From NCBI GenBank assembly GCA_002841605.1, contig PHAF01000093.1, forward strand, positions 1 to 7,412: DNA of 7,412 nt. The letters run 5' to 3'. This document shows, in pieces, positions 1 through 5,897 of this stretch. The position numbers and the translations under genes are program-made. This stretch comes from Firmicutes bacterium HGW-Firmicutes-10. GTDB lineage: Bacteria > Bacillota_I > Bacilli_A > Erysipelotrichales > Erysipelotrichaceae. The first letter of the stretch is position 1, and each line of letters starts with the position of its first letter. A model generated the notes under the pieces. The model was not told where the DNA came from. It saw only the letters and a program-made list of their open reading frames with translations, and ran no database searches.

Positions 1-499
1 CGGAATCGAGACCGGCGTACCCCCGGAAAACGTGTTTATATGTGCCAACGGGGATGCGGTCGTATTGCGTGATGGCGTTGCTTCCTTAAGCGACACCCGC
101 ATTCAAGCCGATGACATTTATGTCGATGGCAGTGACACTTCCGGATTATCGACCTCCGTGATCAAAGACCGCCGCATCCTTTCGGATAACGGCATGGTTT
201 CCGTCATCGTGTCGATCGATTCAAGATACAATAAGATACTATGCAGACCGTCAATCGTCAGCCGCGGCTTTGTTTACATCAAAGAAAGCCAGACACTTCT
301 AAAAGAGGCTGAACTGCTTGTCTATGAAGCGCTAAAGAAAAAGATGGTCGGAAAGACCACCTTCGGTGAACTGAAAAATACGATTCGCGGATCGCTGGAA
401 CCCTTCCTTTACCAGAAGACCCACCGCAACCCGATCGTCATTCCGGTCATACTGAATCAAAAAGCTGCAATGCAACCAAGAACGACCGAGACTCGCTAG
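1..499 (+). CDS. rnj: Ribonuclease J, C-terminal part (5' end outside window)
   Basis: RNase J is a metallo-beta-lactamase/beta-CASP ribonuclease with 5'-to-3' exo- and endonuclease activity in mRNA turnover and rRNA maturation. Reading from base 2, 165 residues remain before the TAG stop. They cover the end of the beta-lactamase/beta-CASP core and the small C-terminal domain. Recognisable family pieces are the DDIYVDG segment, KDRRILSDNGMVSVIV, the IVSRGFVYIKES stretch (typical of RNase J1/J2), and the closing FLYQKTHRNPIVIPVI. The catalytic HxHxDH region lies upstream of the window, so J1 and J2 cannot be told apart here. The last residues (T-E-T-R-stop) are encoded by the 5' arm and loop of the terminator hairpin, giving a short basic tail beyond the usual end of the domain. 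The family call is confident; the paralogue is not resolved. Confidence 0.92.
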   Translation, partial: GIETGVPPENVFICANGDAVVLRDGVASLSDTRIQADDIYVDGSDTSGLSTSVIKDRRILSDNGMVSVIVSIDSRYNKILCRPSIVSRGFVYIKESQTLLKEAELLVYEALKKKMVGKTTFGELKNTIRGSLEPFLYQKTHRNPIVIPVILNQKAAMQPRTTETR

Positions 500-512
500 T
501 CTCGGTTTTTTT
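486..512 (+). terminator. Rho-independent terminator of the RNase J gene
   Basis: A perfect 8-bp stem (CCGAGACT / AGTCTCGG, 486-493 with 498-505) with a CGCT loop is followed by seven T (506-512). The gene's TAG stop (497-499) lies at the loop/3'-arm junction, so coding sequence and terminator overlap. The convergent LiaF-like gene ends at 511, so the same hairpin may also slow transcripts from that side. In that direction the hairpin is followed only by TCGTTCTT, a weak T tract. Confidence 0.93.
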
Positions 513-1170
513 AATCTCTGATTTCAATCGCCCCAAAAACGACACTGTAGTTGACCTCGATGACTTTACCTGCGACTTTTTCATCCAGATTGGATGTTTT
601 ATCCTCAAAACCACCGAAAACCGGAGAACCGCTGATAACTTTCACCGCATACTTACGCGGAAAACGAATATCGGCACCACCGAAGACCGCATTGATCGTT
701 ACGCTGGCTTTATCCCCTTTTAATTCGATTTCACTTAAGTCCACATCGGCATTGCCAAAAACGGATGAAACCTCAATCTTCTCAAATTGCTTATTATTTG
801 CTTTGTGTCTAGTGCCGCCAAAGACAGCAACGATATCGTTTTTATCGGATGTATTTACCGAAAATCCGCGACGGCCAAATACCAGTGACAAACCAATCAG
901 AATGATGATGCCCGGCACAATCAAACTGACAACTGACTCTCTTTCAATCAAATTGAAACTGATGGCCAGAAATATCAGACCGATCGTCGTGATGATCAAA
1001 TGAAACAAATTGATCCGTCGCTGCTCGATCATCGAGTAACCGCCGATCAAAACAAGTGCTGATGGCCACAGATAGTCAAATAAGTCCCTGATCGGATAAA
1101 TGTTCAAGTTGTCCAATAACAACAGTACTCCGGCAAGGATGATCAGTAACCCAAAAATCCGCTTTCCCAT
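511..1170 (-). CDS. LiaF-like membrane protein (N-terminal helices plus VFG-repeat C-terminal domain)
   Basis: The product is 219 residues. The N-terminal half has four hydrophobic segments at about residues 5-22, 34-48, 54-72 and 82-98, as in the LiaF transmembrane domain (DUF5668 type). The C-terminal half is a beta-rich domain with five VFG repeats at about residues 116, 137, 162, 184 and 211, ending in VVFGAIEIRD. That ending is typical of LiaF and 'cell wall-active antibiotics response' proteins. In Bacillus, LiaF inhibits the LiaRS envelope-stress two-component system; no kinase or regulator gene is beside this one, so that role is inference. I chose the ATG at 1170 because GAGG (1179-1182) precedes it by 8 bases. 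An in-frame ATG at 1206 lies upstream of the likely -10 box and is unlikely. The gene is convergent with RNase J and divergent from the phosphoesterase. Confidence 0.85.
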   Translation of the reverse strand: MGKRIFGLLIILAGVLLLLDNLNIYPIRDLFDYLWPSALVLIGGYSMIEQRRINLFHLIITTIGLIFLAISFNLIERESVVSLIVPGIIILIGLSLVFGRRGFSVNTSDKNDIVAVFGGTRHKANNKQFEKIEVSSVFGNADVDLSEIELKGDKASVTINAVFGGADIRFPRKYAVKVISGSPVFGGFEDKTSNLDEKVAGKVIEVNYSVVFGAIEIRD

Positions 1171-1194
1171 ATTTTCTACCTCGCTTTCAGTACC

Positions 1195-1225
1195 ATTATA
1201 AACCAATTTTCATAAATTCTGACAA
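1195..1225 (-). promoter_or_regulatory. Probable promoter of the LiaF-like gene
   Basis: On the minus strand a consensus TATAAT (1200-1195) has TTGTCA (1225-1220) 19 bases upstream, a somewhat long spacer. It would start transcription near 1188 and give a leader of about 17 bases containing the GAGG site. The -35 lies close to the -10 of the divergent gene, so the two promoters may interfere with each other. Confidence 0.6.
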
Positions 1226-1231
1226 CAATTG

Positions 1232-1240
1232 TGGTAAAAT
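1232..1240 (+). promoter_or_regulatory. Extended -10 promoter of the phosphoesterase/YihY operon
   Basis: TGGTAAAAT is an extended -10 element (TGn-TAAAAT, with TAAAAT at 1235-1240). No good -35 hexamer is visible at 16-18 bases, as is common for extended -10 promoters. It predicts a start near 1247 and a leader of about 13 bases. It also argues against the in-frame ATG at 1239, which lies inside the element. Confidence 0.55.
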
Positions 1241-1259
1241 GACTGTGCAAGGTGAAGAT

Positions 1260-2117
1260 ATGAAAATTAAGATCGTACGATGGCTTTCGGTAATTTTGGT
1301 CACAATGACATTGTTGACCGCGTTGATATATGAAATGACTGTGTGGGGTCCGCGACGTATAAACGTTGAAATCGTCACGCTGATTGACTCAAGCATCCCC
1401 CTTTCGTTTGAAGGGGTTAAAGTTGTTTTTTTCTCCGATGCCCACTATAACAAATATATGAACAGAGACCGTTTCTTAAACGTTGTCACACGCATCAACC
1501 AGCTTGATCCGGACATCGTCATCTTTGGCGGTGATTTGTTTGATCATCCTTCGGTCGAATATCCGACCACGGATATTCAAGATGAGCTTACGGGTCTATT
1601 ATCCATGATCCAGGCACCTCTGGGAAAATATGCCGTATTCGGCAATCATGATTTGGAATCACCTCGAACCATTCAGATGATTTCCAACATATTTCAGGCC
1701 AGCGGTTTTGAACTGTTGGTCAATCAGAATGTCCCGATTTACAACAAAAGTGAAAGTTTTATCCGATTGGTAGGGTTAGACAGTCAGCTGTTAGGTAATC
1801 CGGATATCAATAGCGCTTATGCAGGTATCATCGATGGCGAGTTTGTCATAACCGTGTCACATACACCCGACATTATCGATGAGTTGCCGGCATTGACAAG
1901 TTGGGTACTTGCCGGGCACAGCCACGGCGGACAAATCCGCTTGCCCATATTCAATGAACTTTACACCGTTCCTTATGCCCGCAATTATGTTTCGGGCGAG
2001 CACATCGTCAACGGCATACGATTGTATATTTCCAATGGCATCGGTACGACCCGATGGGATATCCGCTTGATGGCGGATCCTCAAATCCATAGTTATACCC
2101 TATCGTCAGGAAGGTGA
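1260..2117 (+). CDS. Membrane-anchored metallophosphoesterase (YkuE/YaeI-like)
   Basis: A calcineurin-like metallophosphoesterase of 285 residues. A hydrophobic segment at about residues 6-26 anchors it, with the catalytic domain probably outside the membrane. All metal-binding motifs of the fold are present in order: SDAH (D60, H62), GGD (D92), GNHD (N129, H130), SHTPD (H201) and AGHSHGGQ (H220, H222). The closing region with SNGIGTTRWDIRL is also family-typical. Homologues are called YkuE in Bacillus and YaeI in Escherichia; the substrate here is unknown, and a cell-envelope lipid or phosphate ester is only a guess. The twin arginine at 32-33 follows the hydrophobic segment rather than preceding it, so I do not read it as a Tat signal, unlike the Tat-exported Bacillus YkuE. 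I chose the ATG at 1260 because AAGGTGA (1249-1255) lies 4 bases upstream; the ATG at 1239 would add seven residues but overlaps the promoter. First gene of a likely two-gene operon. Confidence 0.88.
   Translation: MKIKIVRWLSVILVTMTLLTALIYEMTVWGPRRINVEIVTLIDSSIPLSFEGVKVVFFSDAHYNKYMNRDRFLNVVTRINQLDPDIVIFGGDLFDHPSVEYPTTDIQDELTGLLSMIQAPLGKYAVFGNHDLESPRTIQMISNIFQASGFELLVNQNVPIYNKSESFIRLVGLDSQLLGNPDINSAYAGIIDGEFVITVSHTPDIIDELPALTSWVLAGHSHGGQIRLPIFNELYTVPYARNYVSGEHIVNGIRLYISNGIGTTRWDIRLMADPQIHSYTLSSGR
2108..2114 (+). promoter_or_regulatory. Shine-Dalgarno that fixes a TTG start
   Basis: AGGAAGG lies in the last codons of the phosphoesterase gene, whose stop TGA is at 2115-2117. It is 7 bases from the TTG at 2122. 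No ATG or GTG suits this strong site, so it sets the start of the next gene and suggests translational coupling. Confidence 0.85.
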
Positions 2118-2121
2118 TTTT

Positions 2122-2976
2122 TTGTACATCCTCAAAGAATTGATCCGTCGTTACGAGCGACACCGCATTCAACTGATCAGTGGTACACTGGCCTTCTTTT
2201 TCCTGCTCGCACTTTTTCCGTTACTGATTTTTCTCAATGCTCTTTTGGGAACCTTTGATTTACAGCTTCTGGACTTGATTCAATCACTGGAAGATTTGAT
2301 TCCTCAGTCAGCCCTGGATATCCTATCCGGCTATGTAACTTCGATATCATCGACATCCACCGGATTGATCTCTTTTAGCTTACTGGCAACCCTTTATTCA
2401 GCATCGATTGCGGTCACATCGCTGATACACTCGATCCACACTGCCTACAATCAAAGCAGTCACCGTCATTTTGTCATTACCAAGCTCTGGTCGATTTTGT
2501 TCACACTGATCATCGGTGTGGCCTTAGGTTCATCCTTGATACTACCCATTTTAGGCAAAAACTTTCTTACTTTCGTTTCAACATATATCCCTTTAAACGA
2601 TGGAATCATCGAACTTTGGACAAATCTGCGCTGGCTGTTGACAGCCGCAATCATAACGGCGACCTTAGCCTTACTATATAAAGTCATTCCTTATACACCA
2701 TACAAAAAGCAGAGTGTCTGGCCAGGTGCAATATTTTCATTGATCGGCTGGATGGTCGTTTCTCTGCTATTTTCGATGTACGTCAACAATTATGCCAACT
2801 ACAGCATCGTATACGGACCTTTGGGGGCCGTCATCGCTTTGATGATGTGGTTATTCTTTACCGGAATGATCATCATTCTCGGCGCTGAAATCAATAACAT
2901 CCTTGATGAACGACGCAATAAAAAGGAAAGCATTTATGTTAAGGTGTCTGATGATGTTATTGAGGATGAAGATTAA
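2122..2976 (+). CDS. YihY/BrkB-family inner-membrane protein (TTG start)
   Basis: The product is 284 residues and strongly hydrophobic, with about six membrane segments near residues 19-43, 82-104, 122-146, 169-188, 202-224 and 232-258. Family landmarks are the N-terminal SGTLAFFFLLALFPLL segment, VIPYTP (188-193), PGAIFSLIGW (201-210) and the best conserved block, from YGPLGAVIALMMWLFF (231-246) to GAEIN (254-258). A charged cytoplasmic-type tail (DERRNKK, then an acidic end) follows. YihY proteins were once called ribonuclease BN, but that activity belongs to an unrelated enzyme; the true function is not established. The start is TTG, dictated by the Shine-Dalgarno overlapping the upstream gene's end, with only 4 bases between genes. 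Two tandem TAA stops (2974-2979) end it, and a terminator follows about 70 bases later. Confidence 0.88.
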   Translation: MYILKELIRRYERHRIQLISGTLAFFFLLALFPLLIFLNALLGTFDLQLLDLIQSLEDLIPQSALDILSGYVTSISSTSTGLISFSLLATLYSASIAVTSLIHSIHTAYNQSSHRHFVITKLWSILFTLIIGVALGSSLILPILGKNFLTFVSTYIPLNDGIIELWTNLRWLLTAAIITATLALLYKVIPYTPYKKQSVWPGAIFSLIGWMVVSLLFSMYVNNYANYSIVYGPLGAVIALMMWLFFTGMIIILGAEINNILDERRNKKESIYVKVSDDVIEDED

Positions 2977-3048
2977 TAAATTCATTGATGAGTAAGAATG
3001 TTTGTATATATTGCTTCAAAGAAACCACCCTGTCAGTAAATGAATTTT

Positions 3049-3069
3049 AGGAGATTCGATCTCCTTTTT
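3049..3069 (+). terminator. Rho-independent terminator of the phosphoesterase/YihY operon
   Basis: A perfect 7-bp stem (AGGAGAT 3049-3055 with ATCTCCT 3059-3065) closed by a TCG triloop runs directly into a T tract (3065-3069). It lies 72 bases after the stop. The intervening 2980-3048 carries no gene that I can see. Confidence 0.85.
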
Positions 3070-3115
3070 AATTGCGCTTTTACCCGCTGTGATTAAACTC
3101 TTAAGATAATGAAAA

Positions 3116-3139
3116 TAAAAAAGTACCCCGAGGGGTACT
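3116..3139 (-). terminator. Rho-independent terminator of leuS
   Basis: On the minus strand the stem AGTACCC / GGGTACT (3139-3133 with 3128-3122), which can extend by one more C-G pair over a tight loop, is followed by TTTTTT (3122-3117). The stem begins within the leuS TAG stop (3140-3138), so stop codon and terminator overlap. It faces the YihY terminator about 47 bases away, isolating the convergent genes. Confidence 0.92.
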
Positions 3140-5531
3140 ATACGACGATATTGACGATTTTGTTTTTAATGGCAATCAGCTTGCGAATCGGTTTACCTTC
3201 AATATGAACGATAACCGTATCCACTTTCACTGCCAACGCCTTCAATTCTTCTTCTTCCGTATCCAAATCGACCCACATTTTACCGCGGATTTTTCCGTTA
3301 ACCTGAATGACGATCTCTACTTCATCATCGATCAGCTTGCTTTCATCGACCGTCGGCCACAGCTGATAAGCAATCGATTCTTTCTTGGTAAGCAACTGCC
3401 ACAACTCTTCTCCCAGATGAGGAGCAAAGCAGGCAAACAGCTGCACAAATCCTTCCGCATACGGACGATAAACACTTTCGACACGGTAACACTCATTGAT
3501 GAAAATCATCATCTGCGAAATCGCGGTGTTCAGTTTCAGTGCATCAATGTCATGACTGACTTTTTTGACCGTCTGATTGTACACTTTATCCAGTGATCCG
3601 TCATTTTCATCACTGATTTTATCTTGCTCGGTAAACAAACGCCAAACCCGATCCAACCAGCGACGCGTACCATCCATCCCCGTATCGCTCCAAGGCAATG
3701 CGGCTTCCAATGGTCCCATAAACATTTCATATACGCGCAATGTATCTGCTCCGTGACTGTTGATGTAGTCATCCGGATTTAAGACATTCCCGCGTGATTT
3801 ACTCATTTTTTCGCCGTTTTCACCCAAAATCATTCCTTGATGGAACAAACGTTTAAACGGTTCCGGCGTACTTACGGCACCGATATCATACAATACTTTA
3901 TGCCAGAAACGGGCGTAAAGCAAATGCAAGACCGCATGCTCCGCCCCGCCGACATACAAATCGACCGGCAGCCAGTGATCCAATAGTTCCTTCGCACCGA
4001 TGGCATCCGGGTTTTTCGGATCGATGAAACGTAAGTAATACCAGCAAGACCCCGCCCATTGCGGCATGGTGTTGGTTTCCCGACGTCCCTTGACGCCATC
4101 GACTTCCACTTCCAACCATTGAGTCGCATGCGATAGCGGTGATTCCCCGCTGTCTGAAGGACGGTAATTATCTGTTTCAGGTAATTCCAAAGGCAAATCC
4201 GCAATATCGACGGTGCGCTGGGTACCATCTTCCATCAAAATGATCGGAATCGGTTCACCCCAGTAGCGCTGACGCGAAAACAGCCAGTCACGCAGTTTAT
4301 AGGTCGTCTTTGGTTCGCCTAAGCCTCTTTCTTGTAACCATGCATTCATCGTTGAAATCGCATCCTCTTTGTTCATTCCGTTGATAAATCCGGAATTTAT
4401 GTGAATGCCATCCCCGACATATGCAGCTTCCTCGATGTTACCACCTTCTAACACCGGGATGATATCCAACCCAAACTTCTTCGCAAATTCCCAGTCACGG
4501 ACATCATGTCCGGGAACGGCCATGATTGCACCGGTACCATATGCAGCCAGCACATAGTCCGCGATCCAAATCGGAACTTTTTTGTTATTGACCGGATTGA
4601 TCGCATATGCACCGGTAAACACACCGGATTTGTCTTTGTTCAGTTCGGTACGTTCCAGATCGGATTTGGTTTTGATGGATTCGATGTAATCCAACACGTT
4701 TTTCTTGTTATCTTCGGTCGTTATGTCATTGACAAACGGATGCTCAGGTGCCAACACACAATACGTCGCTCCAAACAAGGTATCGCTGCGCGTTGTAAAG
4801 ACGGTAAATTCTTTATCATGGCCATCGACTTTAAAAATGACATGGGCACCGACTGATTTCCCGATCCAGTTGATTTGCATTTCCTTTGTCGAAGTCGGCC
4901 ACTCGACCAAATCCAGATCATCCAATAAGCGCTCCGCATATTTAGTGATCCGTAAGACCCATTGACGCATCGGAACACGGAAAACCGGAAAGTTGCCACG
5001 CTCAGATTTTCCGTCAATGACTTCCTCATTGGCCAAAACCGTACCTAACTCCGGACACCAGTTGACCGGGATTTCATCCACGTAGGCCAAGCCTTTGTTG
5101 TATAGTTGCAAAAAGATCCACTGGGTCCATTTGTAGTAATCCGGATCAGTTGTTGAAAACTCACGATCCCAGTCATACGACAATCCCAATGCCTGAATTT
5201 GTTTTTTGAAAGTTTCGATATTCTTTTTGGTAAATCCTGCCGGATGGTTACCGGTATTTAACGCAAACTGCTCCGCGGGTAAGCCAAAAGCGTCCCATCC
5301 CATCGGATGCAACACATTGTAACCTTCCATGCGTTTCTTGCGTGCAACGATATCGGTCGCTGTATACCCTTCCGGATGTCCGACATGAAGGCCGTTGCCC
5401 GAGGGATACGGAAACATATCCAATACGTAGTATTTCGGACGTGAGAAATCCCAGGTATCCGTCTTAAAGGTTTTGTTCTCTGCCCAAATGTTCTGCCATT
5501 TCTTCTCAATGGTCTTGTGATCAAAAGCCAT
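3138..5531 (-). CDS. leuS: Leucyl-tRNA synthetase
   Basis: Class Ia aminoacyl-tRNA synthetase charging tRNA-Leu; 797 residues, close to the roughly 800 usual for Bacillus-type LeuRS. The Rossmann catalytic domain carries HVGH (49-52, the HIGH motif) after DMFPYPSGNG, and KMSKS at 575-579. The CP1 editing domain shows the threonine-rich TVFTTRSDTLFGATY (243-257) and MAVPGHDVRDWEFA, with the editing aspartate region near 341-346. GRRETNTMPQWAGSCWYYLRF (starting at about 482) is the conserved stretch before the KMSKS region. An anticodon-binding helical domain follows, and then the small C-terminal domain from about 737 (VEIVIQVNGKIRGK), ending in KNKIVNIVV. All key motifs look intact. The start is the ATG at 5531 (MAFDHKTIEKKWQ), with AAAGGAAG (5548-5541) upstream. 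Reading further upstream would translate the T-box leader. Expression is controlled by that leader. Confidence 0.97.
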   Translation of the reverse strand: MAFDHKTIEKKWQNIWAENKTFKTDTWDFSRPKYYVLDMFPYPSGNGLHVGHPEGYTATDIVARKKRMEGYNVLHPMGWDAFGLPAEQFALNTGNHPAGFTKKNIETFKKQIQALGLSYDWDREFSTTDPDYYKWTQWIFLQLYNKGLAYVDEIPVNWCPELGTVLANEEVIDGKSERGNFPVFRVPMRQWVLRITKYAERLLDDLDLVEWPTSTKEMQINWIGKSVGAHVIFKVDGHDKEFTVFTTRSDTLFGATYCVLAPEHPFVNDITTEDNKKNVLDYIESIKTKSDLERTELNKDKSGVFTGAYAINPVNNKKVPIWIADYVLAAYGTGAIMAVPGHDVRDWEFAKKFGLDIIPVLEGGNIEEAAYVGDGIHINSGFINGMNKEDAISTMNAWLQERGLGEPKTTYKLRDWLFSRQRYWGEPIPIILMEDGTQRTVDIADLPLELPETDNYRPSDSGESPLSHATQWLEVEVDGVKGRRETNTMPQWAGSCWYYLRFIDPKNPDAIGAKELLDHWLPVDLYVGGAEHAVLHLLYARFWHKVLYDIGAVSTPEPFKRLFHQGMILGENGEKMSKSRGNVLNPDDYINSHGADTLRVYEMFMGPLEAALPWSDTGMDGTRRWLDRVWRLFTEQDKISDENDGSLDKVYNQTVKKVSHDIDALKLNTAISQMMIFINECYRVESVYRPYAEGFVQLFACFAPHLGEELWQLLTKKESIAYQLWPTVDESKLIDDEVEIVIQVNGKIRGKMWVDLDTEEEELKALAVKVDTVIVHIEGKPIRKLIAIKNKIVNIVV

Positions 5532-5552
5532 AGTTTGTGTCTTCCTTTCAAT

Positions 5553-5575
5553 AAAAAAACGCCCCCTAAGGGCGT
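5553..5575 (-). terminator. Conditional terminator of the leuS T-box
   Basis: Minus-strand stem ACGCCC / GGGCGT (5575-5570 with 5564-5559), loop TTAGG, then seven T (5559-5553). It forms when tRNA-Leu is charged and stops transcription before leuS. Confidence 0.9.
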
Positions 5576-5596
5576 AATAACGCGGTACCACCTTAG
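5566..5596 (-). promoter_or_regulatory. T-box antiterminator
   Basis: CTAAGG (5596-5591), at the front of the T-box sequence, can pair with CCTTAG (5571-5566). This would take up bases of the terminator's 5' arm and loop, so the two structures exclude each other. The bulge between holds TGGT, the site for the uncharged tRNA acceptor end. Confidence 0.82.
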
Positions 5597-5668
5597 TTAC
5601 TGCCTGCGCAGCACTCAAACCGTTAACGCCGAAATACGGAATATGTTTTACATATTCAACTCCAAGGC

Positions 5669-5671
5669 GAG
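5669..5671 (-). promoter_or_regulatory. T-box specifier codon CTC (Leu)
   Basis: CTC sits after AA and before a purine plus CCTTGGAG, the usual placement of the specifier at the 3' side of stem I. An upstream GGTGG can pair with CCATC to close the loop above it, and AAGG with CCTT below it. It would be read by a tRNA-Leu with anticodon GAG. Confidence 0.8.
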
Positions 5672-5760
5672 TTGGGATGGGTGACCTGTCGTTTTACACC
5701 GGACAACGACTCTCTACAAGGCGAACCACCTTACTATTCCTTATCAAAGCTTATGGGAAT

Positions 5761-5789
5761 ATGATACCGAAAAGAAACCATATTGTCAA
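5761..5789 (-). promoter_or_regulatory. Promoter of the leuS T-box transcript
   Basis: Perfect TTGACA (5789-5784) with a 17-base spacer to TATCAT (5766-5761), a strong sigma-A-type promoter. It predicts a start near 5755, at the head of the T-box leader. Confidence 0.88.
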
Positions 5790-5797
5790 TGTGAAAG

Positions 5798-5813
5798 GCG
5801 AGTGAACATTCGC
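5798..5813. other. Near-perfect palindrome in the leuS/ceramidase divergent region
   Basis: GCGAGTG-AA-CATTCGC pairs over 7 bases per arm, with one G-T position. It lies just upstream of the leuS -35 box and about 40 bases upstream of the proposed -35 of the ceramidase-like gene. It could be an operator for either promoter; no known regulator motif is recognised. The rest of 5790-5897 holds only promoter elements and no gene. Confidence 0.35.
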
Positions 5814-5850
5814 TGTTAAACAATGGATTCAACGTGTACCATCGTAAAAT

Positions 5851-5880
5851 TTCACCAAAAGGTGCGTTTTATGTTAAAAT
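5851..5880 (+). promoter_or_regulatory. Probable promoter of the ceramidase-like gene
   Basis: Extended -10 TGTTAAAAT (TG at 5872, TAAAAT 5875-5880), with a weak TTCACC (5851-5856) 18 bases upstream. It would start near 5887, giving a leader of about 11 bases beginning at the GAGG ribosome binding site. The short palindrome CACC-AAAA-GGTG (5853-5864) overlaps the -35 and spacer and might be an operator. Confidence 0.5.
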
Positions 5881-5897
5881 GATGGCGAGGTTAAGCT

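Larger units (their letters stand above)
5553..5755 (-). promoter_or_regulatory. T-box leader (tRNA-Leu responsive) of leuS
   Basis: The untranslated leader binds uncharged tRNA-Leu and switches leuS transcription by antitermination. Stem I elements are visible on the minus strand: an AGTA motif on the 5' side of the specifier loop, an AGAGAG kink-turn-like stretch, an apical TCGTT...AACGA stem, and the specifier CTC (5671-5669) in the context AACTCGCCTTGGAG. CTC is a leucine codon, matching the gene. A perfect hairpin GAATATG/CATATTC (5657-5651 with 5645-5639) forms a middle stem. The T-box itself is AAGGTGGTACCGCG (5594-5581); its TGGT can pair with an ACCA tRNA end, consistent with a discriminator A. 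A terminator and antiterminator follow. The 5' end is estimated from the promoter. Confidence 0.93.

Noticed and set aside
551..1003. Plus-strand open frame of 150 codons opposite the LiaF-like gene
   Set aside because: Low-complexity, family-less translation antisense to a gene with clear repeats and membrane segments; no ribosome binding site seen.
1171..1206. Upstream ATG (1206) adding twelve residues to the LiaF-like protein
   Set aside because: It lies upstream of the TATAAT (1200-1195) on that strand; GAGG precedes the ATG at 1170.
1225..1232. 8-base palindrome ACAATTGT between divergent promoters
   Set aside because: Palindromes of this length are expected many times in 7 kb by chance, and it does not extend.
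1239..1259. Upstream ATG (1239) adding seven residues to the phosphoesterase
   Set aside because: It lies inside the likely -10 element and has no ribosome binding site; the ATG at 1260 has AAGGTGA.
2122..2976. Annotation of the YihY protein as ribonuclease BN
   Set aside because: That name was a historical misassignment; the sequence shows an integral membrane protein with no nuclease motif.
2978..3047. 9-base inverted repeat AAATTCATT / AATGAATTT flanking 52 bases
   Set aside because: AT-rich and widely spaced, with no T tract; probably chance, and a better terminator follows at 3049.
3872..4228. Minus-strand open frame of 118 codons within leuS
   Set aside because: Out-of-frame shadow of the conserved LeuRS catalytic region, with a basic, tryptophan- and cysteine-rich translation unlike a real protein.
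5529..5618. A 29-residue N-terminal extension of LeuRS in the same frame
   Set aside because: It would translate the T-box core and terminator. The ATG at 5531 has a ribosome binding site and matches the family's normal N-terminus.
5657..5674. Alternative hairpin CAACTC / GAGTTG in the T-box leader
   Set aside because: It would bury the specifier triplet. The surrounding stem I pairing and motif order explain the region better, although it could be a competing fold.
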